Source: Leishmania mexicana MHOM/GT/2001/U1103
Taxonomy: Eukaryota > Euglenozoa > Kinetoplastea > Trypanosomatida > Trypanosomatidae
Reading direction: 5' to 3'
Length of the DNA stretch: 64,000 nucleotides
Assembly: GCF_000234665.1 (NCBI RefSeq)
Contig: NC_018319.1
Location: 473,393 to 537,392 of the forward strand
Shown piece by piece: positions 30,406 through 39,389 of the stretch. The notes beneath the pieces were generated by a model that was not told where the DNA came from, did not search any database, and saw only the letters and a program-made list of their open reading frames with translations. Each line of letters begins with the position of its first letter. The first letter of the stretch is position 1. Both the position numbers and the translations under genes were made by a program.

Positions 30406-32520
30406 TCAACCAAAGAGTAGCCCCTGCAAGAGGGAGCGGGTGCGCAGTTGGTGGCCTGTGGCGAACACCACGTCCACTTCGGACGCCGTTCTGCAGGCCT
30501 CCACGAGTGGGGCCCGCATCACAAAGATTGCTGCCGCGTACATGGGCAGCAACCACAGAGCGCAAGGAGTGCTAGTGTCGTGTGGGGCGGCGTTGGCGAG
30601 GCCAGTGGGCAACGACAGGGGACTGCGACGGTGCATTTCACGCATGTGGTAGGACAGCACCAGGTCCCAGAAGGACAGCACTTCGAAGGCATCGAGGAGG
30701 TCTGCGAAGCCCGTCAACATCCACCGCATCGCCAGCACGAGCGGCGGGTACTGCAGATCGCGCGTTGCGTGCAGGACGGCCGGCAGTGCCAGCTGCTGCA
30801 CGAGGCTCTCGAAGAGCAAACAGCACTGAAAAAGTTCGGGCGTGGGGCCCTGCAGTCGACCCCACAGCTGCGTCATGATCGCTGCCGCCAGCTCGTACTG
30901 CTCGACCGTGTCGCTCGTCACGTTGCAGAGGGCACCCAGCAGGAAGGTGAACCCCTCCAAAGGAGCAACGCCGCAGGGCAAGGCTTTTTGGTGGATGAGA
31001 TTCTTCTCGGGATACTGCAGGTAAGTCACGTAGCTGTCGAGCTGAGCCCCTGGTCTGCCCAACTGCTTCAGCGCATGCACCATCTTCGGGTCTGGCAGAC
31101 TGCGATCCACCACCATCGCCGTCGACAGCACCTCCACGTCGTCGGTGTACACAAAGTATTTGTCGCTGTCGCCGACGCTGACGAACATGTCGTCCAGGGC
31201 GAGACGCTGAAGCAGCCGCGCGCGGTTCTCCTCCTTCGACGAGAGGTAGTGATGGTGGAAGCGCCGCTTCACCCTCTCGCGCGCCTGCCGGGAGGAGCAG
31301 GTGAGGTAGCGCGCGAGACCGTGGCGCAGGTGGTTTGTCATGAACTCCCCCTGCGCCAGGAACATAGGCTTGCCGTCTGTCACCGCCAACGGCACCTGCA
31401 GCGCACGGGCGTATAGGAAACGGCGTACGGAGGGGTGAAGCCCCTCGCGCAGGAGAGCCGCCATCTGCTCCGTCTCGTCGCCGAAGCGCAAGAACACGTC
31501 CGTCTGAGCCTCCGCCAGCTCTAACGTGCTGTCTAGGGCCCCTCTTGGGTGGTACTTGCTCAGCTGTTGCGGGTGCAGTTCGGCGAAGTACTCGCGCAGC
31601 GCCTCCAACGGGGGGACGATGCTGGGGAAAATGCGAAGCGCCTGGACGTGACGCTCAAACACCGTGAGGATACCCAACTGATCGACGCCCAACACGCCGC
31701 TGTCCCAGGCGGAGGCTGGAAGCACCCCAGCGGTGACGATGGCCTGCTGCGCTTCTTCGGAGTTGATACCATCCACGAGACAACGGAACAGCAGCGAGAT
31801 GGGTGGCAGCCCCACGCGCTCCTCCTCCATGGCGGCCTCTGCGTTGATGCCAGCGGTGGCCTTCCTGGGCGACCGGGTGTCTTTGCCAGCGCTGGACTTC
31901 CGCACCTCGGCAACCTTGAAGTGCTGCGAGACGGCTCTTGCCCAGAGGAAGCGCGCGTGCTCCAGCAAGTGAGAAAGCAGCACGCACACCTGCGTGTTCT
32001 CAGCCGCACTGTCGGCAACGCTATCATCGACTGAGGCCACCGCCTCACCTTTAGTATTGCTGGCAGAGTCTGGCACTCCCTCGGCGGAGGTGGACCGGGA
32101 GAGTTGCTTCTTGGCCTCCCAGTCCTTCTCCTCCTTGGTCCGCTGTGCCACCAGTCGCTCCTGCAGCTGCGCTACCACCTTGTTCTGCCGAGATACAACG
32201 CTGTGCAGCGAGCTAATCAGGTCGGCGCCGGAGGGAGGGTTCACAGGCGCCGCGTTGGACGGCATCAACGATTGCGCCTTTACCGCCTCGGCCCACTGTG
32301 AACTGAGGAACCCGGTCCACGTGTCCAGCGACGAGAGCGACACATCAGCGATGCCACCTGCAGTGTACGCTGCGCCATCAGTGGCCCTGGCTAGCGATGG
32401 ACTCTGCTGCGCCTGCTGCTGATGTGCCGCTGATGCCCGCGCAGCGCTGCGGTGAATTGTGGCACTGTCACGCGATGGGCGAGAGAGAGTGGCGTAGGCC
32501 AGCGGGGTGCTCTGCGACAT
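30406..32520 (-). CDS. Possible TBC-domain (Rab-GAP-like) protein, TBC1D19-like
   Basis: This is a 704-residue protein. The N-terminal 260 residues are Ser/Ala-rich with a short coiled coil (VVSRQNKVVAQLQERLVAQR). The C-terminal half has features of a TBC fold: an entry EGLHPSVRRFLYARAL, a central segment GVAPLEGFTFLLGALC, and a closing helix reading RWMLTGFADLLDAFEVLSFWDLVLS. The last of these matches the F..L...EVL.LWD pattern near the end of TBC domains. The arrangement is reminiscent of TBC1D19. The catalytic fingers IxxDxxR and YxQ are not clearly present, so GAP activity is doubtful. The ATG at 32520 is the first in frame; the frame upstream begins with GTG. Confidence 0.6.
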   Translation of the reverse strand: MSQSTPLAYATLSRPSRDSATIHRSAARASAAHQQQAQQSPSLARATDGAAYTAGGIADVSLSSLDTWTGFLSSQWAEAVKAQSLMPSNAAPVNPPSGADLISSLHSVVSRQNKVVAQLQERLVAQRTKEEKDWEAKKQLSRSTSAEGVPDSASNTKGEAVASVDDSVADSAAENTQVCVLLSHLLEHARFLWARAVSQHFKVAEVRKSSAGKDTRSPRKATAGINAEAAMEEERVGLPPISLLFRCLVDGINSEEAQQAIVTAGVLPASAWDSGVLGVDQLGILTVFERHVQALRIFPSIVPPLEALREYFAELHPQQLSKYHPRGALDSTLELAEAQTDVFLRFGDETEQMAALLREGLHPSVRRFLYARALQVPLAVTDGKPMFLAQGEFMTNHLRHGLARYLTCSSRQARERVKRRFHHHYLSSKEENRARLLQRLALDDMFVSVGDSDKYFVYTDDVEVLSTAMVVDRSLPDPKMVHALKQLGRPGAQLDSYVTYLQYPEKNLIHQKALPCGVAPLEGFTFLLGALCNVTSDTVEQYELAAAIMTQLWGRLQGPTPELFQCCLLFESLVQQLALPAVLHATRDLQYPPLVLAMRWMLTGFADLLDAFEVLSFWDLVLSYHMREMHRRSPLSLPTGLANAAPHDTSTPCALWLLPMYAAAIFVMRAPLVEACRTASEVDVVFATGHQLRTRSLLQGLLFG

Positions 32521-33066
32521 AAGGAGCGAGGGTGCTGCGATGATGTCGGCGTGTATGTTCACTGCTGTCACTGATGTCGGTAGTGACGTCAGCGCACAGA
32601 GCACTGATGGAAGACGCGGATGATGGGGGTGGGGAGAGGAGGGCCAAGGGAAGAGGTGTGTGTGAGAGAGACGACGTGCGGTGATCTACGCGGAGGTGGC
32701 GATGACGTGCTTCTCACGCACGTACGCAGACAGAAGAAAGGAGGGAGGAATGGAAAGAGGAGAGTCGCGCTCAGCAGAGAGAGGGGAGGGGGGCGGGGGC
32801 GGCGGCCACACGCGGATGAGCGTGGCTTGACAGCATCCCCCTCCCCCACGAAAAGCTAAAATTGGTCACGGGCACCCACATGTGCGCCAGCGGTGCCACC
32901 GACCGATACGATGCCATCGGGGCGGGTGCGTGTGACGTCATACGTGTCCGCGTGTGTCTTTGCCTGTGTGCCGTGGGGCTCTCTGTGAGGAAAACATCGG
33001 CTGCCGTAACAGAGAGAGACGGTGACAACTGACCCCGTGTGCATCTAGTCCTTCTCCCTCCTCCTC
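32521..33066. other. Intergenic: 3'UTR of 2OG oxygenase-like gene and 5' flank of TBC-like gene
   Basis: Purine-rich plus-strand sequence at 32610-32665 and 32730-32805 gives pyrimidine tracts upstream of the TBC-like gene. No other element is seen. Confidence 0.5.
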
Positions 33067-33981
33067 TCATGCCGGTGTCAACGGAGATGAAGCGAACGAC
33101 AACGGCGGCTGCCCCAACGTTGCAGCGTACCAGCGCTTCGGGTGTGCCGGCCGCAGCTCGACGATGACGTTGAAGCGGAAGACCTCGCTGCCTGCGTCCG
33201 TTTCCGCATCCGCATCACTCCCGACACATGCGGCGCTCGGAGATGGGCTGCGCAGCCCATCTCTGCGCGGTGTTCCAGCGACCCAGTCCCGCCGCACCCG
33301 ATGCAGCACGCCGGGCAGAGCGCCTCCCGACACCGCCCCGAGCATATTTCCTGCCATGACGACGGCCTCTCCGGTGTGCGCGGTCAGGACCGGCTCCCAG
33401 TGCGGAAGCGTGCCCGGCATATTCGACGCTTCACCGCGCACGGATGTTGGCGGGGAGGCCACAGTAGCCGTGTGGTACCCCGGCCGATTCGCGAAGGGCG
33501 TCAGCACCGCGTCGGTTGTGCTCACCTCCAGCCCACCTGCTGACCCCACGAGCAAGGCGGTGCACAAGCCAGGATCGACGTGCGGTCGACATCCAGAGCC
33601 TGCCGGGTACCGTAGCACCCGCAGCACGGAGTTCCGGCCCAAGTTGCTGAGAATCTCGTCACGGGCGGCAGAGGAGACGCCTGGCTCCCGAAGCGCCTCC
33701 TGCGCGTAGCTGAGAGTGGCCTCATGCAGGCCAGTACATATCCACCGCACCTCGATGGGCAACTGCTGGTACACGGTGTTGGCCTCGTACATGTGGTGCA
33801 GCGGCAGCTCGATGTGATCGCGGCGGTGCCCATGCACGCCACCACGTCGACGAACGAAGGGGCGGAGTGGGCTGCTTGTGCCGGACACACTGTAGAGAGT
33901 CGCCACATTCCGGTGCAGCGCTGCAAAGGCGCGCTGCACCTCCGCTGGGGTGAACAGGTTCGCTGTCCGCCACAGCTTCAT
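33067..33981 (-). CDS. 2-oxoglutarate/Fe(II) oxygenase-like protein
   Basis: This 304-residue protein has a double-stranded beta-helix pattern of the isopenicillin N synthase type. VLRVLRYPAGSGCRPHVDPG supplies the HxD metal ligands His134 and Asp136. It is followed by CTALLVGSAGGLEV, as in the T.L.....GGLQV strand of the family. GEAVVMAGNMLGAVSGGALPGVLHRV supplies the distal ligand His227, with Arg residues 2-4 and 11-13 positions later, one of which could bind 2-oxoglutarate. FRFNVIVELRP closes the sheet. The substrate is unknown. The ATG at 33981 is 9 nt downstream of a clear acceptor; the longer frame to 34050 starts with TTG. Confidence 0.75.
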   Translation of the reverse strand: MKLWRTANLFTPAEVQRAFAALHRNVATLYSVSGTSSPLRPFVRRRGGVHGHRRDHIELPLHHMYEANTVYQQLPIEVRWICTGLHEATLSYAQEALREPGVSSAARDEILSNLGRNSVLRVLRYPAGSGCRPHVDPGLCTALLVGSAGGLEVSTTDAVLTPFANRPGYHTATVASPPTSVRGEASNMPGTLPHWEPVLTAHTGEAVVMAGNMLGAVSGGALPGVLHRVRRDWVAGTPRRDGLRSPSPSAACVGSDADAETDAGSEVFRFNVIVELRPAHPKRWYAATLGQPPLSFASSPLTPA

Positions 33982-34331
33982 CTGACGACGCTTGTGAGCC
34001 AACGGAAGGGGTGGAGGAGAATGGGCAGAGATGTGGAGGCGGAAAGCCAAGTCAGACTCCCTCCTGACATCGCGACAGCGACGGAGGTATGAGGTGCATC
34101 AGAGCGCCCTTGAGCACATCGACACACACACGCGTGTACTCGTGCTTTTCCAAGTCCGGCCTCGCTTGCCGCTGAGCAGGGGAGGGATGTTGCAGCGGCA
34201 GCACAAGACGGGGCGTTGACGCGACAGCCGGCACCGCGATGTGCACACATACACAGAGAGATACAACCGGATGCACAACCAACACAAGCGAAGCACATGC
34301 ACAGGCCCGTCAACATGAATGCGTCGTTACG
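33982..34331. other. Intergenic: 3'UTR of ARP3 and 5' flank of 2OG oxygenase-like gene
   Basis: This 350-bp gap contains the acceptor described separately and small ACAC patches at 34121-34132. I see nothing else. Confidence 0.5.
33991..34030 (-). promoter_or_regulatory. Probable spliced-leader acceptor for the 2OG oxygenase-like gene
   Basis: On the minus strand a C/T tract at about 34030-34004 is followed by the first AG at 33992-33991, leaving a 9-nt 5'UTR. This decides the start at 33981. Confidence 0.6.
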
Positions 34332-35549
34332 CTAGATGCGGTGCTGACGCATCACGGAGGCACCACACTCCATGTACGTCTCTCGCGCTACGGCTGCCAT
34401 CGCATACTCTGGGCTGGCGGCGAAGGTGCTGGCCCCTCTCCATACGGCATGCGTTGCTTGTGAACGATCGCGCACGTTCACCTCGTACTCGACTTGTCGA
34501 CCCAGAGTGCCGCCCGAGGCGGCCATGACGGCGGCGGAACGCGCATCCAAGGCACGTTGCAGCCCGTGATACACGCGCTTCGCAAAGTGAGCGAAGCGCG
34601 TGTTGCCGCCAGCGAGGATGACGTTTGCGTACAGTGGCCGCCTGCAGTCCATCGGGCAGGACCACACAACAGAGTCGATCAGGGCGGGTAGGCCGCCGCA
34701 CGCGGAGGCGGTCACAGCCGACGGTGCGGCGATCAAATCTGGCTGAAACATCGTCTCCGGTGCGAGGAATCTCTCGTAGCCCACGTCGATAGAGTACGGG
34801 GCCCCGGAGCGTGAGTGCAGCTCCGTGTGGTGGATCACGTAGGAAGGGAGGCACGATTCCGCCCGTGCAAGCTCGTGCGCGATGTCGTCTGCCGTGTAGC
34901 TGTAGCGCGCCTTCACCCGCTCCGCCACCTCTAGCGCTTGCTCAGCCTCGATACCCCGCTCGTGCTTCCGCAGGCTCTTCAGCACGTACTGTGTGATGTC
35001 CCGGCCCGCCACGGGAAAACGACGCGCCGCGCCGGCCACCGCGTAACCCGCCACGAAGGGCACCACCTGCGTCACGCCAGCGCCGCTCTCCACCACCACG
35101 GCTGTGTCGCACCCGTCGCCAACGCTTCTAAGCACGAAGAGCGCCTGCGGGCCGATGCACAGCCGCGGCACCCCGAAACTCTCGAACATAACCTCCGCTG
35201 TCATCTCTCGTTGCTCGCACGGGGTGATGGCTGCCTCCGTCAGCAGCAAACCGATATCTTGTGGCTCAACGCAGACGTAGCGGTTGAAGAGGTGGCGCCA
35301 ATACTCCTCCATGACATCCCAATCCACCACCAGCCCATGCTCTAGCGGTCTGCACCGCTGCATTCCGGGCCCCACCATTGTGGCAGCCGCGTCCCCAACG
35401 GCGAACGTCTCAGCCGACATGCGGTCCCGCCACGCACAAACGGTGGGCAGCGCAAACGTCGGCTCAGCGTTGCCAGCGTAGCCGAGGCGAGTGGTGCTCG
35501 TGCCGACGTCGCACACCACCACCGAAGCGGCGCTGGAGCTGCACGTCAT
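34332..35549 (-). CDS. ARP3: Actin-related protein 3
   Basis: This 405-residue protein matches ARP3 in diagnostic places. These are LVVDWDVMEEYWRHLF, VMFESFGVPRLCIGPQAL, AGRDITQYVLKSLR followed by VKARYSY, and SIDVGYERFLAPE. Also present are CPMDCRRPLYANVILAGGNT and AVWRGASTFAASPEY. It also has the actin phosphate loop CDVGTSTTRLGYAGN near the N-terminus. ARP3 with ARP2 forms the pseudo-actin dimer of the ARP2/3 complex, which nucleates branched actin filaments; in trypanosomatids actin is tied to endocytic traffic. At 405 residues it is close to the family length of about 418. The ATG at 35549 sits directly before the fold. An upstream extension of 68 codons is Ser/Pro-rich and unlikely to be translated. 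Confidence 0.88.
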   Translation of the reverse strand: MTCSSSAASVVVCDVGTSTTRLGYAGNAEPTFALPTVCAWRDRMSAETFAVGDAAATMVGPGMQRCRPLEHGLVVDWDVMEEYWRHLFNRYVCVEPQDIGLLLTEAAITPCEQREMTAEVMFESFGVPRLCIGPQALFVLRSVGDGCDTAVVVESGAGVTQVVPFVAGYAVAGAARRFPVAGRDITQYVLKSLRKHERGIEAEQALEVAERVKARYSYTADDIAHELARAESCLPSYVIHHTELHSRSGAPYSIDVGYERFLAPETMFQPDLIAAPSAVTASACGGLPALIDSVVWSCPMDCRRPLYANVILAGGNTRFAHFAKRVYHGLQRALDARSAAVMAASGGTLGRQVEYEVNVRDRSQATHAVWRGASTFAASPEYAMAAVARETYMECGASVMRQHRI

Positions 35550-36598
35550 TACCTCTACTCTTCTCTCGCACAAAGTCTGTGACGCTAGTGATGATGGCTG
35601 GGAGGGCGAAGGGAGGCTGTCGCACCACCGTGTCGCGTGTGTCTCATTGGGCGGAGGCGTCGGTGCCGGCGAAGAGGCCCGAAATGATTGAGAAGCAGAG
35701 GGGACAGAGGGTTGGTTGGTGGAGCTACACATCGGCACGCAGGGGTATGCCATATCAAGCCTTTTTTAGGCGCCAGCCTAGAGTGTCTACGCCGTGGTGA
35801 GACGGGGTGGGGTGACGGCACCCCACAGCGCGTGGCATCCCCAAGGGTCATCTGTACACCCCAACTCTGTCTCTGGGAAGGAAGCCCAGCAGTGCACCCC
35901 CCCCCTTCTCCCCTCCTGTATCCCTTGCCAATGCGGAGCCGCTTCTCCTGGTAACAGGGTCAAGCACCTACAGCGTAGGGAGGTCAGAGCAGGATGCCGC
36001 TGCTGACGTCGGCGGCCAGGTGCCGGATGGCGTTGCGCCGGAGCGACCTGCGACAGCGCACATGCACGACTCATGTGATGGGCAGAGAGTGTCGGCGTGA
36101 CTCGAATGCATCCCACCCCCGGCCCTCTCACACTGTCCTGCTGCTCTGTGGGGGGGAGGCCCTGTGCCATCGCGATGGGATTGCACCGTGTGGCGACCGG
36201 CACAATGTGAGCGGCTGTGAGGTGGCCTGCGAGGCGGGTGGGTGGCGGGTAGGGTTTGAGGCTGACGCGCTGTGCCCTCAGATGCCCGAGCTGAGGCATT
36301 GCTGTCGCGTGTGTGTCCCTGCAGCTGCTTCGCACCAGGCGATAGGGGGCCCGTGACAGGGCCGGTGCAAGAGTTGGGCTCGACCTCATGCTGCATAGGA
36401 CAGAGGTAGACATGCTGGAGAAGACACGCAGAGTCTCTGCGCACTCGTAAACCCACCCGGAAACTTACGTGCACACGCCGGTCTACTGCGATCGGCACCG
36501 AGGGGAAAGGTGCCGTTGCACATGAGTGATGTGTGGAATGAGATCCATCGGCACCCGCACGTAAAGTGTGCACCGCCCGTGATGGGCGGTCGGAAGGC
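35550..36598. other. Intergenic: 3'UTR of the DUF1796 gene, mostly a SIDER2-like repeat
   Basis: The repeat at 35832-36414 fills more than half of this gap and begins 184 nt beyond the stop codon at 36599 in the transcript. The remainder toward 35550 is the ARP3 5' flank, with pyrimidine-rich coding-strand patches at about 35590-35630. Confidence 0.6.
35832..36414. mobile_element. SIDER2-like retroposon, copy B (inverted relative to copy A)
   Basis: This 583-bp element is the reverse complement of 11417-11999 at about 99% identity by eye. It lies in the presumed 3'UTR of the DUF1796 gene. Relative to transcription its orientation is opposite to copy A. The differences I see are five single-base changes (four of them A/G) and the lengths of one G and one C run. 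No target-site duplication is evident. The SIDER2 label comes from size, position and recalled family features. Confidence 0.78.
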
Positions 36599-37816
36599 CT
36601 ACGAGTCGAATGGGCTGGCGGGGTCAATGGAGTCCATGAGCTTCGTGCTGGAGTTCGTCAAGTACTGGATACGGCAAATCACCTCGTACGTGCCGCGCTG
36701 CATCTCATGTGCGAGTTTCTCCACCGCAGCTACCTTGTCCCCGCCCGTGAGGATCTGGTAGAGGTGGATGAGCACGAGCTCATCCTCCTCGTCGGTGAAA
36801 GGGCGCTCCGTTCGGAAGGGCCGCCCTGCCGCGTGATATGTCGCGTCGCCGCAGTAACGACACTTTTGTTGCGCTCGCCCCTCCACCTGCAACGCGGCAG
36901 TGGCGTCTTTGAGCATCATTGTGCTGCCGATGCCAGCGCACGTGCCGCCAACGCTGGCGACGCCGTCGATCAGGGCCAAGTTGTCGTGGCTGCGCCATGG
37001 GAAGCGCGCCGCGGTGAGATCGGCAAAGAGGACGTCGTCGGTCCGAATGGCGCCATCGCAGCGGAGAACCCTGCTTTCGAAATCCCATGCCTCTGCCGAC
37101 GCCACCGCCGCTGGTGGCGGAGTGGCAACACCTACGTTGACGGCAGGCCAGTTGCTCTCCGCGACGCTGTGCATCATGACGGTGCGGTAGGCGGTGTGTG
37201 TGCGGTCAAAGAGTGTGTCGCTAGGCAAGCCGCGGTACTGCAGCGTCCAGAGAGTTACCCGCGGCGAGAGCGGGGCCAGCTGTACCGCGTTGGCGCGCAG
37301 CCCCTGGTCGTGCACCATGAAGACAATACGAAAGTCGAGGGAGGGGTTGCGGTGCGCCACGGCTTCCTCCAGATCGACGGCGAGCGCCAATTCCTCTTGA
37401 GGATAGCGCGCCGTGACGGTGCGGAAAAACGTGACGGGCCTCTCCGGGGAGTCCAGCATCGCGTCGAAGCGGCGCATCTTTACTTGAAAGTGGGCCTGCA
37501 CGTATGGGTCGTTGAGGTCGAAGTGCGCAAAGGCCGTGTGCTGCCCGCGGAAGAGCACCCACGGCCCTACACACTCGGGCCGGTACGGCGGCGGCCCAGG
37601 CGGGTAGAAGCCCTCCGCAAAGCCGTTCCGGATGAAGTGCAGCAGTCCATCGAGGGTGACGCGACTGAAATCGAACGGGTACGCCTCCGTGCGCAGGCCC
37701 AGCTTCCCCAGCATCAGCGCTGGGCCGCACCATCCTCCTAGCGAGATGTACTTGCGCGGCAACGACGCGCCATGGAAGAGAGCGGCTTGGTGAGCCCGCC
37801 GACTACCACAGAACAT
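36599..37816 (-). CDS. DUF1796 putative cysteine-peptidase-fold protein with a SANT-like tail
   Basis: This is a 405-residue protein. Residues 22-60 (KYISLGGWCGPALMLGKLGL, then AYPFDFSR) are the signature of the DUF1796 family, which is predicted to have a papain-like fold. Cys30 is the candidate nucleophile and a later His (for example in the MVHDQG segment) a candidate partner. The function of this family is not established. The C-terminal 87 residues begin with CRYC and then read PFTDEEDELVLIHLYQILTG, ending with an R.QYL helix, as in a Myb/SANT-like helical module (about 339-388). The ATG at 37816 starts close to the conserved domain. The longer open frame (to 38224) is low-complexity leader. 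Confidence 0.7.
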   Translation of the reverse strand: MFCGSRRAHQAALFHGASLPRKYISLGGWCGPALMLGKLGLRTEAYPFDFSRVTLDGLLHFIRNGFAEGFYPPGPPPYRPECVGPWVLFRGQHTAFAHFDLNDPYVQAHFQVKMRRFDAMLDSPERPVTFFRTVTARYPQEELALAVDLEEAVAHRNPSLDFRIVFMVHDQGLRANAVQLAPLSPRVTLWTLQYRGLPSDTLFDRTHTAYRTVMMHSVAESNWPAVNVGVATPPPAAVASAEAWDFESRVLRCDGAIRTDDVLFADLTAARFPWRSHDNLALIDGVASVGGTCAGIGSTMMLKDATAALQVEGRAQQKCRYCGDATYHAAGRPFRTERPFTDEEDELVLIHLYQILTGGDKVAAVEKLAHEMQRGTYEVICRIQYLTNSSTKLMDSIDPASPFDS

Positions 37817-38606
37817 GTCAGCGTGTACAAGAACAGGGTGCGCGGCACCAAACCTTCTGTGTGTGTGCGCGCATACACTTACGTGTGGTGGGAGTTCGCA
37901 TGCGGGCGTCCGCAATCTGCATGAACGAGAAAGAGAGAGTGCGACCACTGCCGTGGCTGCAGCAACAGCACCAATGACGTGAGCAACGCGACGAGGCGCG
38001 CTGAGAGCGAGAGCGAGGGAGAGAGAGAGATGAGGTCGTGACAGAGCATGCGGAGGGAGGGAGGGAGGGGAGGGGAGGGGAGGGGAGAGGCACCAACGAG
38101 TATGTGCGGCGATGCGCACCTGTGTATCTCGAGAGTCGTCTTCGCCTGCAAGACGGAACCAGGCTCTTGCCCTGCACGCTGCTCTCGGCGAAGTTGTACA
38201 ACGTGCGCCAACTTGCATGCACACTTGTGCACGCGGGCTGTCTGCCCTATGGAGGCCTCCCGACGACTCCGCACCCCAGCTCGCTCAGCTGCTGCCTCGT
38301 GAGTCATCGTAAGTCTCGGCCCGCACCCCTGCCTTCTGCTCTTGATGTCCCCCAGCTACATCAGGTGCGTGTGCGTCAAGAGCGCCACTCTTCACGGATC
38401 GGGCCGGTCACGTGGATCGTCCTCCTGAGTTGGCGCATGTGTGTATGTATACGGGCTTCCTTTTACTTGTGCGTTGCTTTCACAGAGGGAAGTTACGAGA
38501 GTCACTTCGGCAACATGGCGGACGCGTCGGTGGGCGTGTGTCATGTGCGCAGGTGCGCGGGAGAGGCGGCTGTGCGCCTGCGAGGGTGGAGTGAACTTCG
38601 TTCTTC

Positions 38607-38646
<40 letters not shown>

Positions 38647-39389
38647 CACACACACACATGCACACGGCGCATCAGCTGCCGAACAACACGATGAAGGCAC
38701 AAAAAGGTGTTACCAAGTTATCGCGGAGTTTAACGAAAGAAGAATGAACAAACCCACCAGAGGTGATGCACGTGGGGAGCGGCGACCGCCGCCGTCGCCA
38801 TCGTCGCCATCATCGTCATCACCTCCCTTATCCAACGGCGAACACGTGCGAGTGGGGAGGGTGGGCGAGGGAGAGAGCGACACACCGAAGCAAGAACAAT
38901 TTTGAAGAAAGAGTGCCAGCAACCATCTTCATCAGACACGACGAGCATCAACCACAGCCGCTGTCCTTTACACGCGCACACGCACAAACACACACACACA
39001 CACACACACAGAGGCGGAGACTCACTGCAGCGACGGAAGCTCAGAAGCAGAAAGAACATCAACGAGCACGACAGTCGAAGGCGAGGAGACGAGTAAAATG
39101 TCACCCACCCCACCCCACCCCGACACACACACACACGCACTGCTCATGCACGCGCATGTCTGCACGGAAAAAGGACAGAGAGAAAGGCAGAGCGGAGACG
39201 GGAGGCAGAGAAGTGGCCGGCCCACTGAGGACGATCACACAGCCGCTTGCCACTCTCCTGGAGGCGAACATCTGCGGGTCACATTCGTGGCTCGTCACCC
39301 CCCTCCACTCAGCTTTCCACCTGCTCCATCACCTTCCCTCGTGCTGCATGCGCAGCAATGCTTTTCGTTCGCCTTTCGCCTCCTCACCT
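37817..39389. other. 1.6-kb intergenic: 3'UTR of NOP58 and 5' flank of DUF1796 gene
   Basis: This gap contains a 37-nt CA run at 38608-38644, a second CA run at about 38987-39010, and GGGA repeats at 38049-38090 that read as CCCT repeats on the coding strand. No supported gene is present. Plus-strand frames here encode His/Thr repeats only. Confidence 0.55.
38608..38644. repeat. CA/TG microsatellite, 37 nt
   Basis: This is an uninterrupted CA dinucleotide run in the NOP58 3'UTR region. It is likely length-polymorphic and could serve as a strain marker. Confidence 0.95.

Noticed and set aside
37817..38224. 136-codon N-terminal extension of the DUF1796 protein
   Set aside because: It consists of Ser/Leu/Pro-rich translation of CT repeats; the conserved domain begins just after 37816.
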